Counted from the stretch's first letter, positions 9,102-18,529 are shown. The stretch: DNA of 64,000 nucleotides from an uncultured Bacteroidales bacterium (GCA_900318355.1 ONKE01000013.1:1-64000), one strand, 5' to 3'. Numbers and translations: made by a program. The notes: generated by a model from the sequence alone, not told the origin.

Positions 9102-9920
9102 ATGGCTAGCAAGAAAATCAAGAAAGTTGAAACTCCGATCGACAGGAGGGAGACTTTCGTTTCCATCCAGAAGAATTTCGCCGAAGACGGCAACGCCCAG
9201 GAGAAACTCAAAACCCTCTATGACCTCCAGCAGGCCGATACGGCCATCGACAAGATCGTCCAGCTGCGCGGCGAACTGCCCGCAGAGGTGAGCGCCCTGG
9301 AGGACGAGCTCGAGCAGATGAACGCCAAGTGCGCCCAGATCAATTCCTTCATCGAAGGCATGACCCGCGCCATCGCCGACAACAAGCAGAACATCGTCGA
9401 CTGCGACGAACAGATCGCCAAGTATCAGAAGCAGCTCGAGAACATCACCAACAGCCGCGAATACGATTCCCTCGCCAAAGAGATTGAGAATCAGGAGCTT
9501 CTTCGCCAGATTGCCGAAAAGAACATCGGCGAGGCCAAGGTGAAGATCGGCGAGGCCAAGAGCGACATCGAGTCCGTCAAGGACATGATCTCGATCCGCA
9601 CCTCCGACCTCGACGCCAAGAAGGAGGAACTCTCCCACATCGTCGAGTCCACCGCCAAGGAAGAGGAAAAGCTCCAGGCCGTCCGCAAGGCATGCGCCGC
9701 CAAGATCGACTCCCGCACCATGAGCGCCTATGAGCGCATCCGCGAGAGCGTCCGCAACCACCTGGCCGTCGTCACGGTCTACAACGACAACGCCTGCGGC
9801 GGTTGCTTCAACACCATCATCCCCCAGCGCCTTCTGGACATCGAATCCAACCGCAAGCTCATCATCTGCGAGCACTGCGGACGAATCATCGTCAACCCTG
9901 ACTTCACCCAGAAGCAGTAG
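9102..9920 (+). CDS. Coiled-coil zinc-ribbon protein (CT398-like)
   Basis: A 272-residue protein that is almost entirely coiled coil (about residues 30-210) and ends in a C4 zinc ribbon: CGGC, about 20 residues, then CEHC. This is the CT398/zf-RING_7 arrangement, a family proposed to bind nucleic acid or act as a scaffold in flagellar or transcription machinery; its function in Bacteroidota is unknown. A TTG at 9093 overlaps the previous stop, but the ATG at 9102 is more likely. It sits 6 bp before dnaB, a neighbourhood that may reflect shared control rather than shared function. Confidence 0.85.
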   Translation: MASKKIKKVETPIDRRETFVSIQKNFAEDGNAQEKLKTLYDLQQADTAIDKIVQLRGELPAEVSALEDELEQMNAKCAQINSFIEGMTRAIADNKQNIVDCDEQIAKYQKQLENITNSREYDSLAKEIENQELLRQIAEKNIGEAKVKIGEAKSDIESVKDMISIRTSDLDAKKEELSHIVESTAKEEEKLQAVRKACAAKIDSRTMSAYERIRESVRNHLAVVTVYNDNACGGCFNTIIPQRLLDIESNRKLIICEHCGRIIVNPDFTQKQ

Positions 9921-9926
9921 CGTTCC

Positions 9927-11450
9927 ATGGCAGACCGTCCTACTCGCAGGAAAAACTCCCAGGCCGACCTTGAAATCCTCGGACTTGAGACGGGCAACCG
10001 CCCGCCCCAGGCTCCGGATTTGGAGGAAGCCGTGCTGGGTGCCCTCCTGATTGAGCCCGGAGTGGTGGATGAGGCGATGGAGGAGCTCACGCCCTCCTGT
10101 TTCTACGACCCCAAACACAGGATGATTTTCGAGGCCATGACCTCCCTGGTCAACGAACATGTGGCCCTGGACATCCTTTCCGTCGCGCAGAAACTCCAGT
10201 CCACCAAGCCCTCTGGCAAGTCCGACTTCGCCAACTGCCTCGAAGCCGTTGGCGGCGCGGTCGTACTGGCCTCCCTGAGCCAGAAAATCGGCGCGGCCTC
10301 GCACATCGAATACTACATCAAGATCCTCAAGCAGAAGACTATACAGAGGGATCTGATAAAGGCGTCATCGGAGATTCTGCGCGACGCCTTCGACGATTCC
10401 GTGCCTGTGGACGACCTTATCGACTCGGCCCAGACCAAAGTCTTCGACGCCATCCAGAACCAGGACAAGAAAGAGGTCCAGGAGATTGGCTCCGCCATCC
10501 GTGCGGCCATGGACGAAATCGAGCAGATGCAGGGTCAGACCGGCCTTTCCGGAGTTCCCTCCGGCTACCGTTCCATCGACCGCATCACCATGGGCTGGCA
10601 GAAGTCCGACCTTATCATCCTTGCCGCCCGTCCTTCCGTCGGTAAGACGGCCTTCGCGCTGAACATCGCGCGCAACGCCGCCGTCGATTGCAATATGCCC
10701 GTCGCGGTTTTCTCTCTGGAAATGCCCGTCAAGCAGCTTGCCAAGCGTCTTATGACGAGCGAGTCGGGGCTTCCGGCCGACAAGATCAAAGGCGGTCAGA
10801 AGCTCGAGCCCTTCGAGTGGGAACAACTGGAAGTCAAGCTCAAGGCCCTCTCCAAGGCCCCTCTCTATGTCGACGACACTCCCAGCCTTCCCATCATGGA
10901 GTTCCGCACGAAGGTAAAGCGCCTTGTCAAGAGCAAGGGCGTCCGCCTTGTCATCGTGGACTATCTCCAGCTGATGCAGGGCCCGCCGGATCTGCGCGGC
11001 ATGCGCGAGCAGGAAGTCGCGTTCATTTCCCGCACGCTCAAGGCTACGGCCAAGGAACTCGACGTTCCCATCATCGCCCTTTCCCAGCTCAGCCGCAACG
11101 CCGTCCAGCGTACCGGCAGCAACGGAAAGCCCCAGCTGAGCGACTTGCGCGAGTCCGGCGCCATCGAGCAGGATGCCGATATGGTCATCTTTGTCCATCG
11201 TCCTGACTATCTGGGACTTGGCGAGACGCCTGACGGAAAGGAAACCACTCAGATCATAATTGCCAAGCACCGTAACGGCGAGACGGCCGAAATTCCGATG
11301 CGCTTCAAGAGCGAATTGGTACGTTTTGTGGAGGTAGACGATACGCTCCTGTCCCAGGCCCAGACTATTGGGTCGGCCATGAACGATGATTATCCGTCGT
11401 CGCCCGGCGGCTATTCCTCCGGCGACTTCTCCAACAACGGTTTCGAATGA
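9927..11450 (+). CDS. dnaB: Replicative DNA helicase DnaB
   Basis: The hexameric helicase that unwinds DNA ahead of the replication fork. It has 507 residues: the N-terminal helical DnaB domain at about 28-130 (PQAPDLEEAVLGALL), a linker, and a RecA-type motor from about 195 with Walker A ARPSVGKTAFALN near 233-245, Walker B VRLVIVDYLQLM, and SRNAVQ with LRESGAIEQDADMV near the arginine finger. The acidic, Ser/Gly-rich tail is normal. There is no intein, which dnaB genes sometimes carry. It overlaps the next gene by 4 bp. Confidence 0.97.
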   Translation: MADRPTRRKNSQADLEILGLETGNRPPQAPDLEEAVLGALLIEPGVVDEAMEELTPSCFYDPKHRMIFEAMTSLVNEHVALDILSVAQKLQSTKPSGKSDFANCLEAVGGAVVLASLSQKIGAASHIEYYIKILKQKTIQRDLIKASSEILRDAFDDSVPVDDLIDSAQTKVFDAIQNQDKKEVQEIGSAIRAAMDEIEQMQGQTGLSGVPSGYRSIDRITMGWQKSDLIILAARPSVGKTAFALNIARNAAVDCNMPVAVFSLEMPVKQLAKRLMTSESGLPADKIKGGQKLEPFEWEQLEVKLKALSKAPLYVDDTPSLPIMEFRTKVKRLVKSKGVRLVIVDYLQLMQGPPDLRGMREQEVAFISRTLKATAKELDVPIIALSQLSRNAVQRTGSNGKPQLSDLRESGAIEQDADMVIFVHRPDYLGLGETPDGKETTQIIIAKHRNGETAEIPMRFKSELVRFVEVDDTLLSQAQTIGSAMNDDYPSSPGGYSSGDFSNNGFE

Positions 11451-12295
11451 GAAAGTTTTTCCCCGCCATAGTCCTGATGCTCACGCTGGCTTTGCCCCTT
11501 GGCGCGGGCGAGTCCTCGCGTAGCGCTTCGTGCCTGCCGCTCCACTCCCTGTCGCCGAAAAAGCTGGCCTTCCAGGCCGGTGAAAGCCTCGATTTCGTCT
11601 TCCACTACAACTGGGGCATCATCAATGCCGACGTCGCCAGAGGCTCCTTCACGGCCGATTCCTCGCGCCTGAAGAAAAAAGACGTCTTCCTCGTGAGGAT
11701 GTTCGGCAGGACGGCCAAGTTCTACGACGCCTTCTTCAAGGTCAGGGAAGATTTCCATTCATGGTTCACCTGCGACGGTCTCGTCCCCATGCGCTTCACC
11801 CGCGACACCCGCGAAGGCGGCTACTACTGCCTCAACGAATACGCTTTCGTCCACGGGGCCAACCCCCATATCGCGGCCACCATCGAAAACAGCAACCTCC
11901 CCCAGAAATCCATGGAGATTCCCCTGGGCGACTGCACTTTCGACCCCCTGACGCTTCTCTATCTCGCGCGCAACGTGGATATGTCGAGGGTAAAGCCCGA
12001 CGTGAAGATTCCCATGACTTTCGCAATTGATGACGAAGTGTTCAACATCTATTTCGTCTTCAAGGGCAAGGACACCTGCAAACTGCCCGGAATCGGCACG
12101 GTAGGCACCCTGAAATTCGCCATCAAGGTGGTTGCCGGCGAGATGTTCGGCGACGCCAGCGAAGACCTCTTCATGTGGTTTTCCGACGATGAGGGCAAGG
12201 TTCCCGTCTATCTTGAGGCTCCTCTGAAAATAGGGAAAGTCACCGGCCGCCTGGAAAAGTATTCCGGACTCAAATATCCCTTGAACCTTAAGTAG
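11447..12295 (+). CDS. DUF3108 domain secreted protein
   Basis: A 282-residue protein with a signal peptide (residues 1 to about 21, MRKFFPAIVLMLTLALPLGA) and a DUF3108 domain over most of the rest (KLAFQAGESLDFVFHYNWG at the start, LPGIGTVGTLKFAIKVV near the end). The domain is found in exported proteins of Bacteroidota and Proteobacteria and is predicted to be a beta-rich periplasmic fold; no activity is established. It begins inside the dnaB stop (ATGA) and ends one base before rseC, so it belongs to this run. Confidence 0.82.
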   Translation: MRKFFPAIVLMLTLALPLGAGESSRSASCLPLHSLSPKKLAFQAGESLDFVFHYNWGIINADVARGSFTADSSRLKKKDVFLVRMFGRTAKFYDAFFKVREDFHSWFTCDGLVPMRFTRDTREGGYYCLNEYAFVHGANPHIAATIENSNLPQKSMEIPLGDCTFDPLTLLYLARNVDMSRVKPDVKIPMTFAIDDEVFNIYFVFKGKDTCKLPGIGTVGTLKFAIKVVAGEMFGDASEDLFMWFSDDEGKVPVYLEAPLKIGKVTGRLEKYSGLKYPLNLK

Positions 12296-12296
12296 C

Positions 12297-12713
12297 ATGT
12301 CGGTTTCAGAGGTCTCCCACAGCGGCATTGTGCGCAGGATTTCCCCTTCATCGGCTACGGTGGAGATCGTTTCGCAGTCGGCCTGCGGCTCGTGTGCCGC
12401 CGCCGGGCTTTGCACCGTTGCCGAGGCCTCGCGCAAGGAAATCGAGGTGCCCGGAGCTTCCGGATTCAGCGTCGGCGAGGAAGTCGACGTGACCCTGCGC
12501 CGTTCGCTCGGCCTCCGTGCGTCGCTCCTGGCCTACGGGCTTCCTGCCGTCATTGTGCTGCTGCTCGTCGTCGGCCTGTCAATGACCTCCATCGGCGAGC
12601 TGTGGGCCGGTCTGGCCGGCCTCGGCGCCCTTGCCGCCTACTATTTCGTCCTATACCTGCTGCGGGACAGGATTTCCCGCGACTATGTGTTTACGATTCA
12701 GAAAAAACGATAA
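12297..12713 (+). CDS. rseC: RseC/MucC family protein (SoxR-reducing complex)
   Basis: A 138-residue inner-membrane protein with the RseC N-terminal cysteine motif (CGSCAAAGLC, residues about 31-40), a small soluble domain, and two membrane segments at about 75-95 and 99-120. In enterobacteria RseC works with the Rnf complex to reduce SoxR, and it is a regular partner gene of rnf in Bacteroidota. Here it sits 3 bp upstream of rnfB, consistent with a role in assembly of, or electron output from, Rnf. Confidence 0.9.
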   Translation: MSVSEVSHSGIVRRISPSSATVEIVSQSACGSCAAAGLCTVAEASRKEIEVPGASGFSVGEEVDVTLRRSLGLRASLLAYGLPAVIVLLLVVGLSMTSIGELWAGLAGLGALAAYYFVLYLLRDRISRDYVFTIQKKR

Positions 12714-12716
12714 CTT

Positions 12717-13640
12717 ATGTCGACTACCATTATCTGGACCATTGTCATAATCGCCTCGCTCGGACTCGTGCTGGCGGTTGTCCTTTTTCTTGTCGCCGAG
12801 CGCTTCAAGGTCGAGGAAGACCCCCGCATCGACATCGTGGAGAAGACCATGCCCGGGGCCAATTGCGGCGGTTGCGGTTTTGCGGGCTGCAGGGCTTTTG
12901 CCGATGCAGTCGTAAAGGCCGGCAACCTCGACTCCGCATTCTGCCCCGTAGGCGGCAACGAAACGATGAAGCAGGTCGCCTCCATCCTCGGCGTCGCCGT
13001 GGTGGAAAAGGCGCCTTCCGTCGCAGTGGTCCGTTGCAACGGCAGCTGTGCCGTCCGCCCCAAAATAAATGATTATCAAGGCGCCCAGTCCTGCAAGGTG
13101 AAGGCTGCGCTCTATGCCGGCGACACCGGATGCTCATTCGGGTGCCTGGGTTGCGGCGACTGCGTGGCCGCCTGCCAGTTCGGTGCGCTGAAGATGAATC
13201 CCGAAACCGGTCTGCCCGAGGTGGATGAATCCCTCTGCACGGCCTGCGGAGCCTGCGTCAAAGCTTGCCCCAAGGCCATCATTGAGATCCGCCCGAAGGG
13301 CCCCCGCGGCATGCGCGAGTTCGTTTCCTGCGTCAATAAGGACAAGGGACCTTCCGCACGCAAGGCATGCGCAAACGCCTGTATAGGCTGCGGAATCTGC
13401 GTGAAGACCTGCACCCACGGAGCAATCGTCCTTGAAAACAACGTGGCGTGGATCGACCCGGCTAAGTGCAAGCTCTGCCGCGAGTGCGAGGCCATGTGCC
13501 CGACAGGCGCCATCCATGGCATCAATTTCCCCAAGCCTCTGGACAAGGAAGCCGTCAAGGGCCGCGTGCAGGAGCGCCAGAAGAAAGCCCGCGAGGCCGA
13601 AGCCGCAGCCAAGGTCGCCGTAGAAAAAAAGGAGGACTAG
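12717..13640 (+). CDS. rnfB: Rnf complex subunit B (iron-sulfur)
   Basis: The ferredoxin-facing subunit of the ion-translocating ferredoxin:NAD+ oxidoreductase. Its 307 residues contain an N-terminal membrane anchor (about 5-26), the Fe4S domain motif NCGGCGFAGC, and several 4Fe-4S binding loops further on: CLGCGDCVAAC, CTACGACVKAC, CIGCGICVKTC and CKLCRECEAMCP. The tail is charged and Ala/Lys rich. It opens the rnfBCDGEA set, the order typical of Bacteroidota, and begins 3 bp after rseC. Confidence 0.95.
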   Translation: MSTTIIWTIVIIASLGLVLAVVLFLVAERFKVEEDPRIDIVEKTMPGANCGGCGFAGCRAFADAVVKAGNLDSAFCPVGGNETMKQVASILGVAVVEKAPSVAVVRCNGSCAVRPKINDYQGAQSCKVKAALYAGDTGCSFGCLGCGDCVAACQFGALKMNPETGLPEVDESLCTACGACVKACPKAIIEIRPKGPRGMREFVSCVNKDKGPSARKACANACIGCGICVKTCTHGAIVLENNVAWIDPAKCKLCRECEAMCPTGAIHGINFPKPLDKEAVKGRVQERQKKAREAEAAAKVAVEKKED

Positions 13641-13643
13641 CCC

Positions 13644-15002
13644 ATGAACAGAACATTTTCCATCGGGGGAGTCCATCCCCATGACAACAAGATTTCCCGC
13701 GGCTGCGCCATCGAGACCCTGCCCGTTCCGGAGACCGTCTACATCCAGCTCAGCCAGCATATCGGAGCTCCGGCCAAGCCTATCGTCGCAGTTGGCGACA
13801 AGGTCAAGGTCGGCCAGCCCATCGCCGAGCCCGGCGGTTTCGTGTCGGCGTTCATCCACTCTTCAGTGAGCGGCACCGTCAAGTCGATCGCCCCTCGCAA
13901 AGACCTCGCCGGCAATCCTCAGATGGCCGTCGAGATAGCCGTGGAAGGCGACGAGTGGCTCGAAGGCATCGACACTTCCGACACCCTTCTGACCGATATC
14001 CCGTCCGACGACAAGGCCATTCTCGCGAAGATCCGTCTCGGCGGCGTCGTGGGCCTTGGCGGCGCAACGTTCCCGACCCACGTCAAGCTGAGCCCGCCTC
14101 CCGGCAAGAAGTGCGACATGCTGATCATCAACGGCTGCGAGTGCGAGCCTTATCTCACCTCCGACTTCCGCACGCTGCTCGAAAAAGGCGAGCAGGTCGC
14201 AGTCGGCACGGCCATCCTCAAGCAGGTACTCGGAGTCGACCAGGCCACCATCGCCATAGAGGAAAACAAGCCGGAGGCCATCGCCCACATGGAAGAGGTG
14301 CTCGCCTCGCTGCGCAAGCTTTCTTCCAACTATGCCGGTATCCGCGTCATGAGCCTTCGCAAGCGCTATCCGCAGGGCGGAGAAAAGCAACTCATCGATG
14401 CCGTAATGCACCGTCAGGTTCCTTCCGGAGCACTGCCCATCGACGTCGGCGCAGTGGTCCAGAACGTCGCCACGGCGCTGGCCGTCTACGATGCCGTCCA
14501 GAAAAACAAGCCCGTGATCGACAACTCCATCACCGTGACGGGCGAGTGCTTCCCGCGCCAGGCCAACCTCCTGGTCCGCGTCGGCACCCCTCTTTCCTTT
14601 ATCATAGATTATCTCGGGGGAGTGCCCGAAGATGCCGTCAAGGTCATCAGCGGAGGTCCCATGATGGGCCGCGCCATCGCCAATCTCGATGCCGCCACGC
14701 TCAAGGGTACTTCGTCGCTCCTGTTCCTGACCGCTGCGCAGACTTCCCGCAGGGCCGAGACCGCGTGCATCCGCTGCGGCAAGTGCGCCGACGCGTGCCC
14801 GATGGGCCTCGAGCCTTTCCTGCTCGTGCGTCTGGCCCGCGCCGGGATGACCGCCGAACTTGAAGAAAATGCCGTCCAGGACTGCATAGAGTGCGGTTGC
14901 TGCCTCTACAGCTGCCCTGCAGGCATTCCGCTTCTGGACCACATCCGGATGGCGAAGGGCCAGATGCTCGGAATCATCCGCAGCCGTAACGCTAAAAAAT
15001 AG
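13644..15002 (+). CDS. rnfC: Rnf complex subunit C
   Basis: The peripheral NADH/FMN-binding subunit that passes electrons between NAD(H) and the iron-sulfur chain. At 452 residues it shows the N-terminal barrel-sandwich hybrid region, the flavin/NADH fold (GGVVGLGGATFPTHVKL near 133, then NGCECEPYLTSD near 157), a SLBB region, and two ferredoxin clusters near the C-terminus (CIRCGKCADACPMG and CIECGCCLYSCPAG). It is a shorter form without the long Ala-rich tail of gamma-proteobacterial RnfC. It lies 3 bp after rnfB. Confidence 0.95.
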   Translation: MNRTFSIGGVHPHDNKISRGCAIETLPVPETVYIQLSQHIGAPAKPIVAVGDKVKVGQPIAEPGGFVSAFIHSSVSGTVKSIAPRKDLAGNPQMAVEIAVEGDEWLEGIDTSDTLLTDIPSDDKAILAKIRLGGVVGLGGATFPTHVKLSPPPGKKCDMLIINGCECEPYLTSDFRTLLEKGEQVAVGTAILKQVLGVDQATIAIEENKPEAIAHMEEVLASLRKLSSNYAGIRVMSLRKRYPQGGEKQLIDAVMHRQVPSGALPIDVGAVVQNVATALAVYDAVQKNKPVIDNSITVTGECFPRQANLLVRVGTPLSFIIDYLGGVPEDAVKVISGGPMMGRAIANLDAATLKGTSSLLFLTAAQTSRRAETACIRCGKCADACPMGLEPFLLVRLARAGMTAELEENAVQDCIECGCCLYSCPAGIPLLDHIRMAKGQMLGIIRSRNAKK

Positions 15003-15008
15003 TCAGCC

Positions 15009-15992
15009 ATGAATAAACTGTTGGTTTCACCTTCTCCTCACATACACGCCGACGTGTCCACCCGGACCCTGATGCGCGACGTGATCATAGCCCTGCTGCC
15101 TGCGGTGGCGGTTTCGGTCGTTTTCTACGGCTGGAAAGAGTTGCTGGTGCTCGGAGTCAGCGTCGCATGCTGCGTCCTGCTGGAATACCTCGCCACCCGT
15201 TTCCTGCTCAAGGCCCCCTCGACAGTCGGCGACCTTTCCGCAGTGGTGACGGGCATTCTCCTTGCCCTCAACCTGCCCTATACCACTCCCTGGTGGGTGG
15301 TCCTCATCGGAGCCATAGTAGCCGTCGGCGTCGGCAAGATGACCTTCGGCGGGCTCGGACAGAACGTCTTCAACCCTGCTCTGGTCGGCCGCGTGTTCCT
15401 GCTTATTTCCTTCCCTACGTATATGACCCATTGGGAGATGCCCCAGGGGCTTTTCGGAGTTGACGCCGTCACGGGCGCCACGCCTCTCGGCGTCATCAAG
15501 GAAGGCCTTCTGCAGGGCGGTACTGTCCCTCAGCTGATGGCCGACCACGGCTATTCCTACGGCCAGATGCTGCTCGCCAACATGGGCGGTTCGGCCGGAG
15601 AGCTTTCGGCCCTTGCGCTGCTTCTGGGCTTTATCTATCTGCTGGTGCGCCGCGTCATCAAGCCCCACATCACCCTCAGCATCTGGGCTACCGTGGCGCT
15701 GGTGTCGCTCATCTTCTGGCTCGCCGCTCCCGACCGCTTCACCGACCCGCTGTTCAACCTTCTCACCGGCGGCATGATCCTCGGTTCCTGCTTCATGGCA
15801 ACCGACTATGTCACTTCGCCGATGAGCGTCATGGGCGGAATCGTCTTCGGCATCGGCATCGGCTTCATCACCCTGATGATACGTTATTTCGGGTCCTATC
15901 CCGAGGGAATGAGTTTCGCAATTCTGCTGATGAACGCCACGGTTCCCCTTCTTAACCGCTGGTTCCATCAGAAAAAATACGGGAGGGCATAG
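15009..15992 (+). CDS. rnfD: Rnf complex subunit D
   Basis: An integral membrane subunit of 327 residues with about nine to ten hydrophobic segments, homologous to NqrB, involved in ion translocation. The covalent flavin attachment motif is visible as VTGATPLG (T/S-GAT), where FMN is linked by a phosphoester bond to the threonine. Start and end fit the family, and the gene lies 6 bp after rnfC and 2 bp before rnfG. Confidence 0.95.
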   Translation: MNKLLVSPSPHIHADVSTRTLMRDVIIALLPAVAVSVVFYGWKELLVLGVSVACCVLLEYLATRFLLKAPSTVGDLSAVVTGILLALNLPYTTPWWVVLIGAIVAVGVGKMTFGGLGQNVFNPALVGRVFLLISFPTYMTHWEMPQGLFGVDAVTGATPLGVIKEGLLQGGTVPQLMADHGYSYGQMLLANMGGSAGELSALALLLGFIYLLVRRVIKPHITLSIWATVALVSLIFWLAAPDRFTDPLFNLLTGGMILGSCFMATDYVTSPMSVMGGIVFGIGIGFITLMIRYFGSYPEGMSFAILLMNATVPLLNRWFHQKKYGRA

Positions 15993-15994
15993 CC

Positions 15995-16633
15995 ATGGCG
16001 GTACAGTCTAATTTCAGGAACATGGTGCTCTGCCTTACGGCGGTGTGCCTCGTGTGCTCGGCCCTTCTTGCCGGCGTCTACGCGATGACCAAAGACCCCA
16101 TCGACAAGACCAACGCCGAGATTCTGCGTGCCTCCATCGGTGCGGTCCTTCCGGAAGGCGGCGAACTTTCCGAGGCCAAGGATGCCGAAATCGGCGGACA
16201 AGCATCTGAATACTACGTGCTTATGCGCGACGGCAGCCCGGCTGCCTATGCCGTGAAATCCACGGTTGTCGGCTTCGGCGGTCCGCTCGCCCTCATGGTC
16301 GGCGTCACCACCGACGGCATCGTCTACAACACTTCCGTCCTGTCGCATCAGGAGACTCCCGGCCTCGGCGCCAAGTGCAACACCGACGCCAAGTTCATGG
16401 GCCAGTGGCAGGGCTTCGACACCAATTCCAAGGTGCTGGCCGTGACCAAGGACGGCGGCGACGTCGATGCCATCACCGCTTCCACCATTACTTCGCGCGC
16501 CTATGCGCTTGCAGTCAAGAATGCCGTCGATTTCGTCCGCTCCCTTGCCGGCGCGGCCCCGACTGACGGCGCTTCCGGAGCATCCGTTCCCGCGGGAGCC
16601 CCTAAAAACGATGGAGGACAAATAGATGAGTAA
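15995..16633 (+). CDS. rnfG: Rnf complex subunit G
   Basis: A 212-residue FMN-binding subunit with one N-terminal membrane anchor (about 10-30) and a periplasmic FMN-binding domain. The flavinylation site reads ITASTITSRAY, a variant of the S/T-GAT motif, with the second threonine the expected acceptor. The last 25 residues are a Gly/Ala/Ser-rich extension. Its stop overlaps the rnfE start by 8 bp, so the two are translationally linked. Confidence 0.93.
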   Translation: MAVQSNFRNMVLCLTAVCLVCSALLAGVYAMTKDPIDKTNAEILRASIGAVLPEGGELSEAKDAEIGGQASEYYVLMRDGSPAAYAVKSTVVGFGGPLALMVGVTTDGIVYNTSVLSHQETPGLGAKCNTDAKFMGQWQGFDTNSKVLAVTKDGGDVDAITASTITSRAYALAVKNAVDFVRSLAGAAPTDGASGASVPAGAPKNDGGQIDE

Positions 16634-17210
16634 GTTCCAACTGATTACCAAAGGTCTGGTAAAGGACAATCCGACCTTTGTCCTGCTTCTGGGCATGTGC
16701 CCTACGCTGGCCACCACCACTTCGGCGGTCAACGGACTCAGCATGGGTCTGGCGACCCTCTTTGTCCTGGTCCTTTCCAACATGGCGATTTCGGCCATTG
16801 CGCCGGTCGTGCCCGACAAGGTCCATATCCCTGTCTACATCGTGGTTATCGCCACGTTCGTCACCATCCTGCAGCTTCTGATGCAGGCCTACACGCCGGA
16901 TATCTACGTGACGCTGGGCCTGTTCATCCCGCTTATCGTGGTCAACTGCATTGTTCTCGGCCGCGCCGAGGCGTTCGCCTGCAAGAATTCCGTGGTCGAT
17001 TCGGCCCTTGACGGCCTTGGGGTCGGCATCGGTTTCACCGTTTCCCTTACTGTTATCGGCCTTGTCAGGGAGATTCTCGGCAGCGGTTCCGCCTTCGGGT
17101 GGAAGTTCCTCTCCGGCGACGGCATGCTCGCCTTCGTCATGGCTCCGGGCGCATTCCTGGTGCTCGGCTACCTGATGGTCTTGTTCAACAAATTCATAGC
17201 GAAGAAGTAG
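16626..17210 (+). CDS. rnfE: Rnf complex subunit E
   Basis: A 194-residue polytopic membrane protein of the RnfE/NqrD family with six hydrophobic segments. The family signature near the N-terminus ([18 protein letters not shown]) is clear; the cysteine there corresponds to ligands of the membrane-embedded cluster shared by RnfA and RnfE. It starts within the end of rnfG and ends 4 bp before rnfA. Confidence 0.95.
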   Translation: MSKFQLITKGLVKDNPTFVLLLGMCPTLATTTSAVNGLSMGLATLFVLVLSNMAISAIAPVVPDKVHIPVYIVVIATFVTILQLLMQAYTPDIYVTLGLFIPLIVVNCIVLGRAEAFACKNSVVDSALDGLGVGIGFTVSLTVIGLVREILGSGSAFGWKFLSGDGMLAFVMAPGAFLVLGYLMVLFNKFIAKK

Positions 17211-17214
17211 CCTT

Positions 17215-17817
17215 ATGATGGAAATCCTGCTCATTATCGTTTCGGCGATATTCGTCAACAACATAGTTCTGGCGCAGTTCCTTGGCATCTGCCCCTATCT
17301 GGGCGTTTCCAACAAGCTGTCCACCGCGACCGGCATGTCCGCAGCAGTCTGCTTCGTCATCACGCTCGCGACGCTGGTAACCTATCTGCTTAATAAATAC
17401 CTCCTTCTGCCCTTCGGGCTGGAATTCCTCCAGACCATAGCGTTTATCCTGGTGATTGCAGCCCTGGTCCAGATGGTGGAAATCGTCCTTAAGAAAGTCA
17501 GCCCCTCGTTGTATCAGGCCCTGGGTATTTTCCTTCCGCTGATCACGACCAACTGCGCCGTTCTCGGCGTAGCCATCAACGTGGTTACCAAGGAGTTCAC
17601 ATTCGGACTTCCGTCCCATATGCTCGGCCTCGGCGAGGCGGTGCTCTATGCTTTCGCCACCTCCCTGGGCTACGGCCTTGCGATGGTGCTCTTCGCCGGC
17701 CTGCGCGAACATCTTGCCCTCAGCGACGTCCCCAAGGCTTTCCGCGGAGTTCCGATCGCCCTTATTACCGTCGGTATCCTGGCGATGGCCTTCATGGGAT
17801 TTTCCGGTATTGCTTAA
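17215..17817 (+). CDS. rnfA: Rnf complex subunit A
   Basis: A 200-residue membrane subunit homologous to RnfE and NqrE, six hydrophobic segments, with the signature [18 protein letters not shown] and the second half-site [11 protein letters not shown]. RnfA and RnfE pack as inverted-topology homologues around a 2Fe-2S cluster in the membrane. It closes the six-gene Rnf set, which should couple ferredoxin oxidation to NAD+ reduction and ion export. The gene ends with tandem stop codons (TAATAA). Confidence 0.95.
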   Translation: MMEILLIIVSAIFVNNIVLAQFLGICPYLGVSNKLSTATGMSAAVCFVITLATLVTYLLNKYLLLPFGLEFLQTIAFILVIAALVQMVEIVLKKVSPSLYQALGIFLPLITTNCAVLGVAINVVTKEFTFGLPSHMLGLGEAVLYAFATSLGYGLAMVLFAGLREHLALSDVPKAFRGVPIALITVGILAMAFMGFSGIA

Positions 17818-17829
17818 TAATTATTTGAA

Positions 17830-18282
17830 ATGAAGAAGTTTATATTAATCCTTGCTGCCGCCATGGGCCTTGCCTTGGCGGCTTCCGCACAGCCCAAGGC
17901 GGTAGGCGTCCGTTTCGGCTGGGGTGCCGAACTCGACTATCAGCACTATCTGGGCGGAGAAAATTTCCTCGAGGGCAGCTTAGGCCTCGGCAGTTTCAAA
18001 AACAGCTATTTCAGCGCCGTCGCTACCTATAACTTCATGATCGCCCGTCCCGACTGGACCCCGCGCGGCAACTGGGGCTTTTATGCCGGCCCCGGTGCGG
18101 GAGTCATTTTCACCAACGACTTTGCCGCCGGAGGAGTCGTCGGACTCGCCGGCCTGGAATATACATTCTGGTTTCCGCTTCAGCTTTCCTTCGACATCCG
18201 TCCGGCCTTAATGATTGGTGGTGACGGGATTGTGACCAACGGGATACTGAATTTCGGCCTCGGCATCCGCTACGCTTTCTAA
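17830..18282 (+). CDS. Small secreted outer-membrane barrel-like protein
   Basis: A 150-residue protein with a clear signal peptide (residues 1-20, ending ASA-QP) and a mature part with alternating aromatic and glycine-rich strands ending in YAF, as in small outer-membrane beta-barrels. No specific family was recognised. It lies 12 bp after rnfA and could be read through from the Rnf operon, but a functional link is not indicated. The palindromic element at 18305-18421 follows. Confidence 0.7.
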   Translation: MKKFILILAAAMGLALAASAQPKAVGVRFGWGAELDYQHYLGGENFLEGSLGLGSFKNSYFSAVATYNFMIARPDWTPRGNWGFYAGPGAGVIFTNDFAAGGVVGLAGLEYTFWFPLQLSFDIRPALMIGGDGIVTNGILNFGLGIRYAF

Positions 18283-18304
18283 TCCGCGCAGCAGCAACCC
18301 TTCA

Positions 18305-18430
18305 GAGGCTGGCTAAAAAGATTCTTCGGCAGGCTTTACCTGCCTCAGAATGACATCAGGCTGTCATAATGATATCAGGCTGTCATTCTGAACGTAGTGA
18401 AGAATCTTTTTGGCCAGCCTCGTTTTTTTG
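18305..18430. repeat. Nested palindromic (REP/MITE-like) element with T-run
   Basis: Two 23-nt arms, 18305-18327 (starting GAGGCTGGC) and 18399-18421 (ending GCCAGCCTC), are inverted repeats with one mismatch. Inside, TCAGAATGAC (18345-18354) pairs perfectly with GTCATTCTGA (18382-18391), and ATCAGGCTGTCAT occurs twice as a 13-bp direct repeat (18355-18367 and 18374-18386). A run of Ts follows at 18423-18429. The stretch CATTCTGAACGTAGTGAAG recalls a dispersed repeat often seen in Bacteroidota genomes. It may act as the terminator of the rnf run; its copy number elsewhere is unknown. The rest of the gap to ruvC (18431-18529) shows nothing recognisable. Confidence 0.8.
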
Positions 18431-18529
18431 TGATTCGAATGCTATAAGAAATAGCTTCTGAAAGTCCCGCCCCGGCGTCTGGCGCGAGAAAAACGCTCTG
18501 GCGGAACGTCAAGATAAAGAATAATTTAC

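Noticed and set aside
18355..18386. Short CRISPR-like direct repeats
   Set aside because: Only two 13-bp copies with a 19-bp period occur, inside a larger palindrome; there are no spacers of regular length and no cas genes in the window.
18431..18529. A tRNA or small RNA gene between the palindrome and ruvC
   Set aside because: No cloverleaf arms or conserved T-loop bases could be found, and no promoter other than that of ruvC is visible.
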